From Candidatus Electrothrix scaldis (GTDB lineage: Bacteria > Desulfobacterota > Desulfobulbia > Desulfobulbales > Desulfobulbaceae), in the NCBI GenBank assembly GCA_033584155.1, contig CP138355.1, positions 4,225,826 to 4,289,825 on the forward strand: a DNA stretch of 64,000 bases. The letters are read 5' to 3'. Shown one piece after another: positions 26,308 through 35,938 of the stretch. Made by a program: the position numbers and the translations under genes. Position 1 is the first letter of the stretch. Every line of letters starts with the position of its first letter. The notes under the pieces were generated by a model. It did not search any database and was not told the origin of the DNA. It was given only the letters and a program-made list of their open reading frames with translations.

Positions 26308-26964
26308 TCATATTTTCGCGCCAGAAACAGCAGAAACAGTAACAGAGGCTGTAATAATCACTTTAAGATTCTTCAGAATACGGAAGATATCATCCAGATC
26401 AGCCTGCCGTGACGCAAGATAGCCCTGGCTAATTGCATAGGAACGCTCCTGCAGGGTAAGAAAATGCCACACCTCCCCTTTGACATAGCAACCATAGACC
26501 GGTAGCTTGTGCTGATTCAGTTCCTGCGCCACCAGCATGGCCGCCAAAACCTGGGCCGCCGGATCACCCTCCGGGTCTTTTTCTTTCTTGTATTCCTGGA
26601 GACAGAAATAGGGCTGCTGTGGTTCCCGAAAACCGGAGGCGATAATACCGTCCGGCTCGCCACTCATTTCAATACCGTCAACAACCCCATTCAAAGGCCG
26701 TTCTGCAAAAAAATTAAATTCCTTTGAACTAAAACGAACAAGGGTCATGAGCGGTCCGATAAAATTATAGGCCAGCTCTGTCTCATTCCAGTCATAGACA
26801 TGCGCCTTCAAAAGCGTCTGAAAGGATCGCAATGCTTCCTGTTCAAAGGAAGAAATCTGTTCCTGACCATTGAACCAATCTTCCAACACCGGGCTGGTAT
26901 CCAGAACCGTCAAGGCAAAGGTTCTGTCCAGGTCCGCTAAACTCCATTCCCGAAAACTGCGCAT
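26308..26964 (-). CDS. Probable PD-(D/E)XK nuclease-like protein
   Basis: 218 residues. The core has G-E-P-D-G-I-I-A followed about 20 residues later by C-L-Q-E-Y-K-K, matching the D...ExK arrangement of the PD-(D/E)XK fold. A helix with A-A-M-L-V-A-Q-E follows. The N-terminus resembles a helical family found in multiple copies in some Desulfobacterota and Bacteroidota genomes. ATG 26964 is preceded by GAGGGAG. Whether it cuts nucleic acid or is a non-catalytic relative cannot be told. Confidence 0.55.
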   Translation of the reverse strand: MRSFREWSLADLDRTFALTVLDTSPVLEDWFNGQEQISSFEQEALRSFQTLLKAHVYDWNETELAYNFIGPLMTLVRFSSKEFNFFAERPLNGVVDGIEMSGEPDGIIASGFREPQQPYFCLQEYKKEKDPEGDPAAQVLAAMLVAQELNQHKLPVYGCYVKGEVWHFLTLQERSYAISQGYLASRQADLDDIFRILKNLKVIITASVTVSAVSGAKI

Positions 26965-27016
26965 ATTGCTCCCTCAAGGAAAAGCTATACTCCCCATTTT
27001 CAGGTGCAGAGTTGTC

Positions 27017-27064
27017 GGGGCAAACCTGCTCCCGACATAACAGGACGAACACAGAGGTTTGCCC
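27017..27064. repeat. REP-like palindrome
   Basis: GGGCAAACCT (27018-27027) pairs with AGGTTTGCCC (27055-27064). The internal GACGAACACAG matches the GGCGAACACAG inside the hrpA repeat near 50750. It lies in the gap between the nuclease-like gene and the SPFH gene. Confidence 0.65.
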
Positions 27065-27109
27065 TTCCGGCACCCGAAATAATGGGTAAAATACACCTGT
27101 TCGATTCCC

Positions 27110-29095
27110 TTATTTTTTATTATCCGGCAAGCCCACTGTAATCGCATTTTCAAAATCCTTGGCAATGGCATTGATGCTCATATCAGAGGGGATATAATAG
27201 ACTTTCTCAATGCCGCTTCCCAGGGCCTTGGCCTTTTCCACCTCGGCAAAGCGCTGGCCACCCTGCCCCTCATAAGCGGCAAGCTCCAGCTTTTTGGCCT
27301 CAGCTTTAGCCTTTCCTAAGGCCAGGATACCGGTTGCCTCTTTTTCCTTTTCATAGAGGGCCGCATCCGCACCGATCTGAATCTTCTTGGCCTCACCCTG
27401 GGCAATGAACTCCTTCTTGGCGACGTTGATTTCCTCAACTGCCCGTTCTTCCTCCGCACTGATGATGGCCTTGATTTTCTTGGTCTCGGCCACCACCTTG
27501 GCAGACTCGAAATTGACCTTTTCCTTTTCCCGGGCCAGATCCGCATTGGCCTTCTGAGTCTTCTGCTCCTGCTCAAACTTCTCCTGTAATTTTAAAGCAA
27601 TAACCTTATCAGTGATCGGATGGCGCAGCTGGGCAGGTACCTCGAAGTGTCGAACCAGGGCCTGGTTCATCTGCACCCGACTCTCCAGGGTCTTGACTTT
27701 CAGCTCTTTATGGATATCATTCTGAAAGGTCTCTCTGGTGGCACCGTGGACAAAATCCTCACCCTTATATCGGGAACCGAGAATTCGGGCATAGGATCGG
27801 GCCTGGGGGCGGATTATCTTCTCTTTGATATCCTGAATATCTCGTCCGATAGTGGCCACCACATAGGGCGCATCATGGGGTAATACCTGAAAGAGTACCG
27901 TCACGTCAATAGCGATTTCAAAGCCATCATCCGAGTAAAAGACAATGGCATCGTTCTGCTGGGTATCGCCCTGCCCCTCCAGATAGGTCATCTCATAGCG
28001 TTGCTGGCGAATATCCGTGTTCACCACCTGGGTGGCATAGGGATTGAGGTAATACAGACCCGGCGGCAGGGTATTCTCCTGGATTCCCCGTTCGCCCTCC
28101 TTGGCCAGGAGCTGATCCGCTGGTTTGGCAATGCCGGTCTTGGCAATCTGCACCCCCACATGCCCGTCCGGGACAAAGATGGCATCTTCTATACGCAAGG
28201 ATTTTTCATAGGGGTTGATATAGTACATACCCGGTTGCAGCACCTGTTTCTGAATGCCCTGATACTCGTCATTAGCATCCACCAGAATAGTCCCCTCAGG
28301 CGGCACCTTCCCCACCCGCTTGGTCACAACTCCGACCTGCCCCTTATCAATTTTCACCGCCTCAACAATCTCGTGTTTATAGGCAGCGGGATTAATATAA
28401 TACGTACCTGGTTGCAAGACCTCGCGGATGATCCCACGAAACTGGCTTTCCTTAGATACCAGGATGGTGCCCTGGGAAGGTTCCTCGCCATACAATCTGG
28501 TCAGCACTCCCAGACTGCCCTCGGGAATCTGCACGGCTGGAAACTGTTTAACTTCCAGATAGGCGGTATTGATGGGGTAACTTCCTGGCTTGAGCACCTC
28601 CAAACGCGGACCTTTCTGTCCCATCTTGAACTTTTTAGTCTTATGCCCTTTCTCGCTTACCTCTTCGTAGGAATCAGATTCGGCAAGGATCTGACCAGGT
28701 CGCATGGGATAGCCGTCCTTGGCATTGACCTGCCCGATCATGCCGGTTGGAATGGTAACAAAGGGCTCTTCCTTGATGGTGTATTTCCAGAGCGGTTCCA
28801 GCAACCAGTAAAAATGCATTCCCGGCATCAGCACCTCACGCCGGTAGCCCTGTTCCCCTTCCTCAACGATAAAGCGCTCATCCTCAGCTGGCTTACTGCC
28901 GAATTTAGCAAAAATAACACCAACGTGCCCCTTATCAATGGAGACAAAGCCGATCATTACATAGAACAAGGGAAAGAGCAGGATGACGAATTTTCTGAAT
29001 CGCCCAGTTTCCTTGCCTCCATTGCCAAGGATTCGACTAGCCATCTCAAAGAGTTTCTTGAATTTGCTCTTTTTCTCCCGTACCTGAATATCCAT
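27110..29095 (-). CDS. SPFH/Band 7 membrane protein with five vault-like tandem repeats
   Basis: 661 residues. One TM helix (about 34-51) is followed by five repeats of about 55-60 residues (about 56-360). Each has a G-x-V/L-G-V strand and a P-G-x-Y-Y-I-N-P-type end (P-G-M-H-F, P-G-S-Y-P-I-N, P-G-T-Y-Y-I-N-P, P-G-M-Y-Y-I-N-P, P-G-L-Y-Y-L-N-P). An SPFH domain (about 370-490) and a long Glu/Lys/Ala coiled coil (about 490-620) come next, as in flotillins. Such proteins form membrane-attached rings or cages. The repeats recall the beta repeats of major vault protein, which also carries an SPFH-like shoulder. No NfeD-type partner gene is adjacent. Confidence 0.78.
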   Translation of the reverse strand: MDIQVREKKSKFKKLFEMASRILGNGGKETGRFRKFVILLFPLFYVMIGFVSIDKGHVGVIFAKFGSKPAEDERFIVEEGEQGYRREVLMPGMHFYWLLEPLWKYTIKEEPFVTIPTGMIGQVNAKDGYPMRPGQILAESDSYEEVSEKGHKTKKFKMGQKGPRLEVLKPGSYPINTAYLEVKQFPAVQIPEGSLGVLTRLYGEEPSQGTILVSKESQFRGIIREVLQPGTYYINPAAYKHEIVEAVKIDKGQVGVVTKRVGKVPPEGTILVDANDEYQGIQKQVLQPGMYYINPYEKSLRIEDAIFVPDGHVGVQIAKTGIAKPADQLLAKEGERGIQENTLPPGLYYLNPYATQVVNTDIRQQRYEMTYLEGQGDTQQNDAIVFYSDDGFEIAIDVTVLFQVLPHDAPYVVATIGRDIQDIKEKIIRPQARSYARILGSRYKGEDFVHGATRETFQNDIHKELKVKTLESRVQMNQALVRHFEVPAQLRHPITDKVIALKLQEKFEQEQKTQKANADLAREKEKVNFESAKVVAETKKIKAIISAEEERAVEEINVAKKEFIAQGEAKKIQIGADAALYEKEKEATGILALGKAKAEAKKLELAAYEGQGGQRFAEVEKAKALGSGIEKVYYIPSDMSINAIAKDFENAITVGLPDNKK

Positions 29096-29584
29096 GAAGC
29101 CCCCTTATATTTTTTCTTCTCCACCACCACCACTCTCCTCTGCACTTCATCGCAGGAACAGTCCCGCCTGTTCAGCTGCTGCTGAGCGCATTTTGAGCAT
29201 AACAGATAAAGGAGATAAAAAAAATATTTGCAGAGAGAAATTCCCCTCAAGTTGGCAAGATCTCGTCAGAGAGCGTGAACAAATTCACCTACCAATCCAT
29301 CTACCGTAGGCTCTTCAGCTTGTAAATGAACGTACCTACCAAAGAGGTAAGTGCCTACCTATCGAAAAAAATACATTTTTTCTTTCTCACAGGCAAAAGA
29401 AACAACCTCTTTATTACACTAGGATTCCATAAAAAACAGCAGGAACGCTGTAGGATAAACAGCACTTACCACATAGTTTTAGTCACTTAAAAAATTTACA
29501 AACAACCACATAACCGGTATCCTATAAACACAGAACAAGTTATACAATACAATCTAACGGGTAATGCTTGAGGAAGGTACAGAC
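29096..29584. other. Divergent intergenic region between the SPFH and CZB genes
   Basis: About 490 bases, AT-rich, between outward-facing starts, so it should hold both promoters. It contains an imperfect inverted pair around 29328-29358 (GTACCTACC / GGTAAGTGCCTACC). I saw no coding sequence. Confidence 0.4.
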
Positions 29585-29950
29585 ATGGATGTAACACACT
29601 TGCAAGTAGCGACTATTGCTCATTTACAGTGGAAATCAAAATTATCTGACTTCTTTTATGGGGTCGGTAGCCTCACCTTAGCGGAGGTACCTGATCATGC
29701 GAATTGTGAATTTGGTAAATGGTTGTACAATTCCGGTTTAAGCGAATTTTCCTCGTACCCGGAGATGAAGAAAGTGGAAGCCCTGCATACAGATTTCCAT
29801 CAAAAAATAAGACAGCTGGTACAAATGCCAGAAGAAGTGAGAAAAAGCTCGGAGGGACAGCAGGCCTTGAGCACGTTCAAAGCAGAGTGTGACGATTTTG
29901 TCAATCTGCTTGAATCAGTAGAAGCAAAGGCTGCGAAAGAGAGTATCTAG
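29585..29950 (+). CDS. Stand-alone CZB (chemoreceptor zinc-binding) domain protein
   Basis: 121 residues consisting almost entirely of one CZB four-helix domain. Zinc ligands are inferred as H13 (A-H-L-Q-W), C41 (N-C-E-F-G-K-W-L-Y), H68 and H72 (L-H-T-D-F-H). CZB domains sense zinc or oxidants, usually attached to chemoreceptors or diguanylate cyclases; here no output domain is attached. ATG 29585 has GAGGAAGG upstream, better than ATG 29564. A terminator follows. Confidence 0.85.
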   Translation: MDVTHLQVATIAHLQWKSKLSDFFYGVGSLTLAEVPDHANCEFGKWLYNSGLSEFSSYPEMKKVEALHTDFHQKIRQLVQMPEEVRKSSEGQQALSTFKAECDDFVNLLESVEAKAAKESI

Positions 29951-29983
29951 AAGATATCGAGAATACATTAGGTTGAGTTATCT

Positions 29984-30019
29984 AACCGGGTCCGTGCCGA
30001 ACGCGTGGCCCGGTTTTTT
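29984..30019 (+). terminator. Intrinsic terminator after the CZB gene
   Basis: AACCGGG (29984-29990) and CCCGGTT (30009-30015) followed by a T run to 30019. It also lies at the 3' end of the convergent oleB gene. Confidence 0.85.
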
Positions 30020-30024
30020 ATTGA

Positions 30025-30927
30025 TCAGGGAGTTAACCCGATCTCCCCATTATGCAAACAACTGGCAAGAAAGGGACGAACCTGCTCAAAGACCTCAGGC
30101 AAGGCGTCTTCCAGCACATAATGCCCGGCTTCGGAAAAATAATGACATTGCGCAGCAGGAAAACGTCGACGCCACTCTGCATAAAACTGATCATTAAAGC
30201 AGAAATCCTTGCCTCCCCAGCAGATGAGCATGGGTTTTTCAGCAAATTGCTCCAACGAGGCTTCCACCTGACTTAGGGTATCCCAGGAAGGGTGATTGGG
30301 TTCCAGGGGGATATCGAGGACAAAACGATGCACCGCCACCCGATTGGCCCAGCTATCATACGGGGCAAGAAAGCCTTCTTTTACCTCCGGCTCCATCTTC
30401 TTACCCACCGCCATAAAGGTGGCTGGTAGGGCAAAACCGTTCAGCCCCCGAACAAGAAGCGTGCCCAGCAAAGGCCAGCGGCAGATGGCAATCCGTTGGG
30501 GAATAAGCTCAGAATGAAAGGCCGCTGTGTTCAGCACCACCAGCCCAGCCACCCGCTCTGGATGCTGTCCTGCCCAGCCCATTCCTATAGCCCCGCCCCA
30601 ATCATGCACCACCAGCACACAACGTTCCACGCCCAGACTATCCAGTAGTTCTGTAAAATTCTCGATATGATTCTCCAGGCGGTAGGGATAGCCCTGCGGC
30701 TTATCGGAAAAACCACAGCCCAGGTGGTCCGGCACTATGCAGCGATGGTCCGGGCTGAGTGCTTTTACCAAATTACGGTAGAGATAAGACCAGGAGGGAT
30801 TCCCATGCACCATAACCACAGCCGGACCTTTTCCCTCATCAAGATAAGAGAGCCGGTGTCCATCAGCAAGTTGGAAGCTCTTGGGAATAAAAGGATATTC
30901 AGCAAGCCCGGCAGGAGAACAGACCAT
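30025..30927 (-). CDS. oleB: OleB, beta-lactone decarboxylase (haloalkane dehalogenase fold)
   Basis: About 300 residues. An alpha/beta hydrolase that decarboxylates the beta-lactone from OleC to give the cis-olefin. Visible are the oxyanion/halide-site motif H-G-N-P-S-W-S-Y, nucleophile Asp in V-H-D-W-G-G (about D109) and the late catalytic His in E-A-G-H-Y-V-L-E-D. ATG 30927 overlaps the oleA TAA as TAATG, with GGAG inside oleA, so the pair is coupled. The GTG at 30933 is an alternative. The dehalogenase-like sequence alone is ambiguous; the oleA neighbour settles the call. Confidence 0.88.
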   Translation of the reverse strand: MVCSPAGLAEYPFIPKSFQLADGHRLSYLDEGKGPAVVMVHGNPSWSYLYRNLVKALSPDHRCIVPDHLGCGFSDKPQGYPYRLENHIENFTELLDSLGVERCVLVVHDWGGAIGMGWAGQHPERVAGLVVLNTAAFHSELIPQRIAICRWPLLGTLLVRGLNGFALPATFMAVGKKMEPEVKEGFLAPYDSWANRVAVHRFVLDIPLEPNHPSWDTLSQVEASLEQFAEKPMLICWGGKDFCFNDQFYAEWRRRFPAAQCHYFSEAGHYVLEDALPEVFEQVRPFLASCLHNGEIGLTP

Positions 30928-31961
30928 TACCACTCAACTCCCAACATCACCGAGTTAATACCAGAGCCTATCCCCAGCAGGGCTCCACGTTGCCCGGTTT
31001 TGAGCTTCCCTTTTTCAATGCCCATTGCCATCGTGATAGGCGCCGAGACTGACCCTACATTGCCCAGGACCTGGAGGGTTTCGAAATTCCGCTCTGGATT
31101 CAGCTCAAGGGTGGAAAATAATTTGCGGGCATGGGCCTGTCCCACCTGATGACAGAAGAAGCGATCAATCTTTTCCTTATCCCAGCCAGTATCCTTTAAG
31201 AAATTCGGCCAGCAAAGCGCAGCTGTTTCAACGCCTCTTTCCAGCAGCAGCTCAGAATCTGTTGTCATCAGGGTCCCGTCATCGCCGCTCTGTCCACCAT
31301 GACAGAGTTCGTTATGGCGAGTATTGGCCTTCCAGGAACCACCCACCAGGCGATGCCCGGTATCATGGACCTTTTTTGAGCCCATTACCAGGGCAACTGC
31401 CCCGGAACCGATGGTCAATGAGGCAAAGGCAGGCTTGATGCTCTTGCGGGTCAAGGTGACATCGGCCTGTAATTTTTCAATGGTGGAGCACACCAAGTCT
31501 TCTGCCGTCTCTGAGGCCACAATAAGACCATAACGGACCTGCCCCAGCTCAATCATATTGGCGAGCATGAGCATGCCGTTGAGGAATCCGAGACAAGCAT
31601 TGGAGATATCAAAGATCTGGCAATGGCTCTCCAGCCCCAACCCGTTATGGACAAAGGAAGCGGTTGCTGGCTCCATCATATCCCGGCTCACCGAAGTAAA
31701 AACCAGAAAATCAATATCAGCGGCAGTCAGGCCAGAGGAAAGCAGGGCCTTACGGCCAGCAAGGATGGCCCCTTCACTGGGCTGAGTTTCAGGATTCCAA
31801 AAACGCCGACTACGGATGCCGCTCATTAGCTCCAAGCGGCCTTCCGGGAGTTTTAATCGTTTATAGACTGATGAGAGCTGCTGCTCAAGATCAGCCGAGG
31901 TTACTATATTAGGGGGCAATTCATAGCCAAAGCTGTGAAGGCAGACACGGGAGTATTTCAT
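30927..31961 (-). CDS. oleA: OleA, acyl-CoA head-to-head condensing thiolase-fold enzyme
   Basis: 344 residues. It joins two fatty acyl-CoAs by non-decarboxylative Claisen condensation to a beta-keto acid. The nucleophile is C123 in S-N-A-C-L-G-F-L-N-G-M. The OleA-specific glutamate is likely E97 (D-M-M-E-P). The catalytic His lies in F-F-C-H-Q-V-G and Asn in L-G-N-V-G-S. The length matches OleA and FabH-like proteins; S-N-A-C-L-G-F-x-N-G is characteristic of OleA. It is translationally coupled to oleB. Confidence 0.9.
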   Translation of the reverse strand: MKYSRVCLHSFGYELPPNIVTSADLEQQLSSVYKRLKLPEGRLELMSGIRSRRFWNPETQPSEGAILAGRKALLSSGLTAADIDFLVFTSVSRDMMEPATASFVHNGLGLESHCQIFDISNACLGFLNGMLMLANMIELGQVRYGLIVASETAEDLVCSTIEKLQADVTLTRKSIKPAFASLTIGSGAVALVMGSKKVHDTGHRLVGGSWKANTRHNELCHGGQSGDDGTLMTTDSELLLERGVETAALCWPNFLKDTGWDKEKIDRFFCHQVGQAHARKLFSTLELNPERNFETLQVLGNVGSVSAPITMAMGIEKGKLKTGQRGALLGIGSGINSVMLGVEW

Positions 31962-32269
31962 AGCTACTATATTCTCTGAATCTTTTTTCTCGTTCTCCTG
32001 AGCAGTCTTTGGACAGTCAGTTCTCTCAACCTATACTATATTACGTTGACTACAGCAAGCTCCTAGCGCGCTCTTTTCTCTTCTATAATATTTTCCAAAC
32101 AAATTCGATCAGGAGTAAAACAGGATAACAGCAGGACAGCTTGAAGAAAAAAATAAGGACAGCCAAGATGAGAAACGCTGTCTTAGCTTCCCAGCCTTTA
32201 ATAGACTGAGAAGCTAAGCAAAAAGGACGAACTTCTTGAGGAGGATTCTGGAAAAATGCGGGTCCTGCT
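31962..32269. other. Intergenic region upstream of oleA
   Basis: About 308 bases between the oleA start and the end of the PilJ-like gene. It must carry the oleAB promoter. I see no convincing boxes, coding frame or repeat. Confidence 0.4.
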
Positions 32270-33061
32270 TTATTTGCTGGTTGCAATTTTCTCTACGTAG
32301 AGGTCAGTAATTCGGTCAGCAAGCTTAGTGATTTCATCAGTCGCTGTCAAAACCATGAGCGGCAGTCCACCCTTCCGTACCTTGAGGAAATAGGGAGAAA
32401 TACGATCCCACTCTGTTTTAGTCTTAGCAAGCGCGGAATCAATCTCCCCATTATTTCGGCCTTCATTCATCAATTTCTTCAAGCCGGTCTCAAATTCACT
32501 AATCGCATTCTTCAATTTCTGCACAGTGTCTTCATCCCGAAATCCAGCCTGATAGGCGATATAGAACTTAGCGATCCGCTGGGAAAGCATACGCTGCTTC
32601 CCAGAAATATTAACAACATGATCAACGTGCAAACCAGAAGAGCCCTCAATATTCAGGACTACGGAATGGCAGGCCTCCAGTAAAATTTCACTTAATTCCA
32701 GGACACGGCCTGCGCTCTCCTGACTATAGGGCTTCTTCACTAAGTCACGGTACTCGATAAAGGAATTTTCAACAAAAGTCAGCAGATCTCTAGTCTCAGT
32801 GTCCTGAACATTCGCTTTAAGTAGGGCATGATTATTCTTAAAGCGTTCAAGCGCCTGCCCCAGCTGCAATTTAGCCTCTTTTGCCGAGACATCATTGCCG
32901 AGAAAAAAATAGGCTTTGGCAATCCTTTGGGACAACATGCGCTGCATGCCTGACTTATTGACCAGTTCAGCACTGGTGGCAGCGGCCTGCACCTGCTGCG
33001 TTAAAGCCATTGTAAAAAAAACAGTCAGCAGGGTGACAATCCGAAATGTGAAAGCATACAT
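32270..33061 (-). CDS. Exported protein with two PilJ-type (NIT-like) sensor repeats
   Basis: 263 residues. A signal peptide (about 1-26, ending Q-V-Q-A) is followed by two halves that each contain M-L-S-Q-R-I-A-K: G-M-Q-R-M-L-S-Q-R-I-A-K-A near residue 40 and G-K-Q-R-M-L-S-Q-R-I-A-K-F near residue 155. This motif marks the PilJ/NarX-type periplasmic helical bundle. No TM exit or cytoplasmic signalling domain is present, so it may act as a soluble periplasmic ligand binder. ATG 33061 has GGAGGAGG upstream and replaces the longer frame from 33103. Confidence 0.8.
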   Translation of the reverse strand: MYAFTFRIVTLLTVFFTMALTQQVQAAATSAELVNKSGMQRMLSQRIAKAYFFLGNDVSAKEAKLQLGQALERFKNNHALLKANVQDTETRDLLTFVENSFIEYRDLVKKPYSQESAGRVLELSEILLEACHSVVLNIEGSSGLHVDHVVNISGKQRMLSQRIAKFYIAYQAGFRDEDTVQKLKNAISEFETGLKKLMNEGRNNGEIDSALAKTKTEWDRISPYFLKVRKGGLPLMVLTATDEITKLADRITDLYVEKIATSK

Positions 33062-33247
33062 AAAATCCTCCTCCAGGTAAAAATTATTCATGCACAAACG
33101 CATAACATTGCGATGGCAGGTGAAGCCTCTAAGTCCTTACGCACAAGGGCCTTACGATACTAAACCATAGGCGAGAGCTTTCTGCAAGGCAAGCGCCTTA
33201 TATCTTAAAAAATATCATACAGCCACAATTAATGCAAACAGTTACTA

Positions 33248-34408
33248 TTAGGCCCGAACATACTGCTGCCCCGGCAGCTGCCGAATGAGCCCTTTAAGCT
33301 CCAGCCCAAGCAATACAGCATGCAGAGTATTCAGGGGTAATGCGCTGAGCTCGGAAAGCTCTTCAATATCTATTGCAACATCCTGAATACAAGAAAGAAG
33401 CTGCTGCTCTGACGGCGAAAGATCATCAGGAATCGGCTGCACCTTCTGCTTTACGACAACAGGAGCGGTAGTACATTGTTCAGTATCAGGAGGGCGCGGA
33501 GGAACTTTCCCGGAATAAGACAAGGGTGGCAACTCGACAAGTATATCATCAACAGAGCGAACCAAGGTGGCCCCCTGTCGCAAGAGCTGGAGAGTCCCCT
33601 CACTCTGGGGCGAGTCGATCCTCCCCGGCACAGCAAAGACCTCTCTATTCTGCTCCAAGGCCTGCCGAGCCGTAATCAAGGCTCCAGAGCGAGCTGCTGC
33701 CTCGACAATCACCACGCCTAAACAGAGGCCACTGACCAGACGATTGCGGGCAGGAAAATGACTTTTATAGGGAGGCGTGCCCAAGGGATACTCACTCAAC
33801 AGTAAGCCGTCCTCCCCTATTTGCCTGTACAAAACGCGGTGTTCTCCTGGATAGACCACATCCACGCCGCAGCCGAGCACAGCTATGGTCCGCCCACCCG
33901 CTTCCAATGCACCAATATGAGCCTGGCCATCGATGCCCCTGGCCATCCCGCTGACCACAGCAAAACCTTTACCGACAAGTTGACCGGCCAGGGCAGAACT
34001 GACACCACCCCCATACTCTGTCGGAGTACGGGAACCAACGACGGCAACGGCAGGCCATGTGAGGTCATTAAGATTTCCTTTGCAGTAGAGAAAGATGGGG
34101 TAATCGTGGAGATTTAGGAGCAGAGAGGGATAGCAGGAATCATCGCAGCAGAGCAACTGAATGTTTTCCGTCTGTACACGGGCGTATTCTTTTTCAGCCC
34201 AGAAACGGGCCTTATCCAGGTGAGACGAAGAGGAAAGGAGTGTAGCGATATTCCTGCCGACACCCGGAACCTCTGCAACAGCCTTACCGGCAGCCAGCAC
34301 CTTGTCTGGCGTGCCGAAGGCAGCAAGCAAACGCCGGACAAGGACGCAACCCAGACCAGGCAAAGCACGTAAGGCCAGCCAATCCAGGATATCGTTGCGC
34401 CCCTCCAT
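33248..34408 (-). CDS. dprA: DNA processing protein DprA (Smf)
   Basis: A 386-residue protein that loads RecA on incoming single-stranded DNA during transformation. The N-terminal helix-hairpin-helix part (about 5-65) is followed by the Rossmann-like DprA core with V-G-S-R-T-P, S-G-M-A-R-G-I-D, L-S-E-Y-P-L-G-T-P-P and F-P-A-R-N-R-L-V-S-G. A C-terminal winged helix (about 320-386) is present. It lies 18 nt after rpoD, so it is likely expressed from rpoD transcripts. Confidence 0.95.
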   Translation of the reverse strand: MEGRNDILDWLALRALPGLGCVLVRRLLAAFGTPDKVLAAGKAVAEVPGVGRNIATLLSSSSHLDKARFWAEKEYARVQTENIQLLCCDDSCYPSLLLNLHDYPIFLYCKGNLNDLTWPAVAVVGSRTPTEYGGGVSSALAGQLVGKGFAVVSGMARGIDGQAHIGALEAGGRTIAVLGCGVDVVYPGEHRVLYRQIGEDGLLLSEYPLGTPPYKSHFPARNRLVSGLCLGVVIVEAAARSGALITARQALEQNREVFAVPGRIDSPQSEGTLQLLRQGATLVRSVDDILVELPPLSYSGKVPPRPPDTEQCTTAPVVVKQKVQPIPDDLSPSEQQLLSCIQDVAIDIEELSELSALPLNTLHAVLLGLELKGLIRQLPGQQYVRA

Positions 34409-34426
34409 TCCGGCAGCGACTAAAGA

Positions 34427-35938
34427 TTAGTCAAGCATAAACGGTTCAAGATATTTACTTCGGGAAGGATGACGAAGCTTTTTGATAGCCTGGGCTTCGA
34501 TCTGACGGATCCTCTCCCGGGTTACATCAAAACGCTGTCCCACTTCCTCCAGGGTATGGTCGCAACCGACCTCGATACCGTAGCGCATACGAAGCACCTG
34601 CTCCTCCCGCTCAGTCAGCTCACCCATCACCTTGGCGAGGCAGCGTTTAAGACTCTCTGTGATGGAGAATTCCTGAGGGCCAGGATTAATATCATCAACA
34701 ATAAAGTCACTGAGCATGGTGTCTTCTTCATCTCCCACCGGTGCATCAAGAGAAATCGCATCACGGGCTGTTTTCAATGCGGCATGTACATAGTCCACAT
34801 CGGCATCCAGCTGGTCCGCCATTTCTTCGACACTGGGTTCCCGACTTTCGATTCGCTGGAAATCCCGTGTGAAACGAAGCATTCTATTAATTGCTTCAAT
34901 CATATGCACAGGCAGCCTGATTGTCCTGCCCTGATCGGCTATACCGCGATTAATAGACTGACGTATCCACCAAGTTGCATAGGTAGAAAACTTATACCCC
35001 CGGTTATAGTCGTATTTCTCAACTGCCTTCATCAGGCCGATATTACCTTCCTGAATCAAGTCGGGCAGCAACATGCCTCTGTTGAGAAATTTTTTGGAGA
35101 TAGAGATCACCAGACGTAAATTTGCCCGAACAAGGGTCTTCTTCGCATCTCTGACAGTGTCCTTACCTCCTTTTACTTCCATAAAGAGTTCGTCGAAACT
35201 CTGGCAATGCACACCAATGGTCTCTGCCAGGTTAAGGTTGACTCGTTGTCCATTTGCCTGGGCATTGGCCGCACTCTCTCCCTTATGGGCTGCCAACAAG
35301 GCCTCTCTATCAGCCTGAACACGAACCTTTTTTAATTTCTCGTTAAACTCTTCAACAGCCTTGGCCGTTGAAAGCAATTTTTTAGAACTGATTCGATAGG
35401 GACGAAATAACTCGACAACCCGCAGACCAATCGCCCCGATCTCCTGCCAAAGTTTTTCCTCTTCTCTGCTGCCTATCTTTTCTTTCAGCTCCTGAAAAAG
35501 TACCTTCCGTTCCTTATTCAGCCTGTTTGCTTCTTCAATACAGGTAAGAAAGGCCGTCCGTACCTCCCCCAGTTCTTTTTCATCGCTATCGGAGATCCCA
35601 TTGAGCACGGACCCTATACGCATACTCCCTCGTTCCAAACCTTTTCGCAGGCTGTTCAAGGTCTTCAGCCCTAAGGTCAGACGAAGCACAGCATTCTGAA
35701 TCCGAGCTTCCCCTTCTTCCAGTTTCTGCGCTAGTTTGATTTCTTCCTCGTAGCTGAGTAGATCAAGACTTCCCATCTCGCGGAGATAGATATTCATGGG
35801 ATCATTACTGTGCATATCCCGATTATCATCCGCAATCACCTCTTCCTCCTTCTCTTGGCAATCATCCTTAGAGTCACTTGACAAATTCGCTTCCTCTTCC
35901 TCGTAGACCTTTGAAGATCTTTCCCGTTGGTTCTTCAT
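34427..35938 (-). CDS. rpoD: Primary sigma-70 factor RpoD, short N-terminus
   Basis: 503 residues. Region 1.2 begins near residue 46 ([11 protein letters not shown]). A long non-conserved region follows, then regions 2.1-2.4 ([27 protein letters not shown]), region 3 and region 4.2 ([13 protein letters not shown]). The usual region 1.1 of about 80 residues is replaced by a 45-residue, very acidic, Ser/Glu/Asp-rich segment. It lies downstream of dnaG, the classical arrangement, but separated by a 586-nt AT-rich spacer. Confidence 0.96.
   Translation of the reverse strand: MKNQRERSSKVYEEEEANLSSDSKDDCQEKEEEVIADDNRDMHSNDPMNIYLREMGSLDLLSYEEEIKLAQKLEEGEARIQNAVLRLTLGLKTLNSLRKGLERGSMRIGSVLNGISDSDEKELGEVRTAFLTCIEEANRLNKERKVLFQELKEKIGSREEEKLWQEIGAIGLRVVELFRPYRISSKKLLSTAKAVEEFNEKLKKVRVQADREALLAAHKGESAANAQANGQRVNLNLAETIGVHCQSFDELFMEVKGGKDTVRDAKKTLVRANLRLVISISKKFLNRGMLLPDLIQEGNIGLMKAVEKYDYNRGYKFSTYATWWIRQSINRGIADQGRTIRLPVHMIEAINRMLRFTRDFQRIESREPSVEEMADQLDADVDYVHAALKTARDAISLDAPVGDEEDTMLSDFIVDDINPGPQEFSITESLKRCLAKVMGELTEREEQVLRMRYGIEVGCDHTLEEVGQRFDVTRERIRQIEAQAIKKLRHPSRSKYLEPFMLD

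Noticed and set aside
28001-29185. 394-codon open frame on + opposite the SPFH gene
   Set aside because: It mirrors the repeats of the real gene on - and has no ribosome site or domain.
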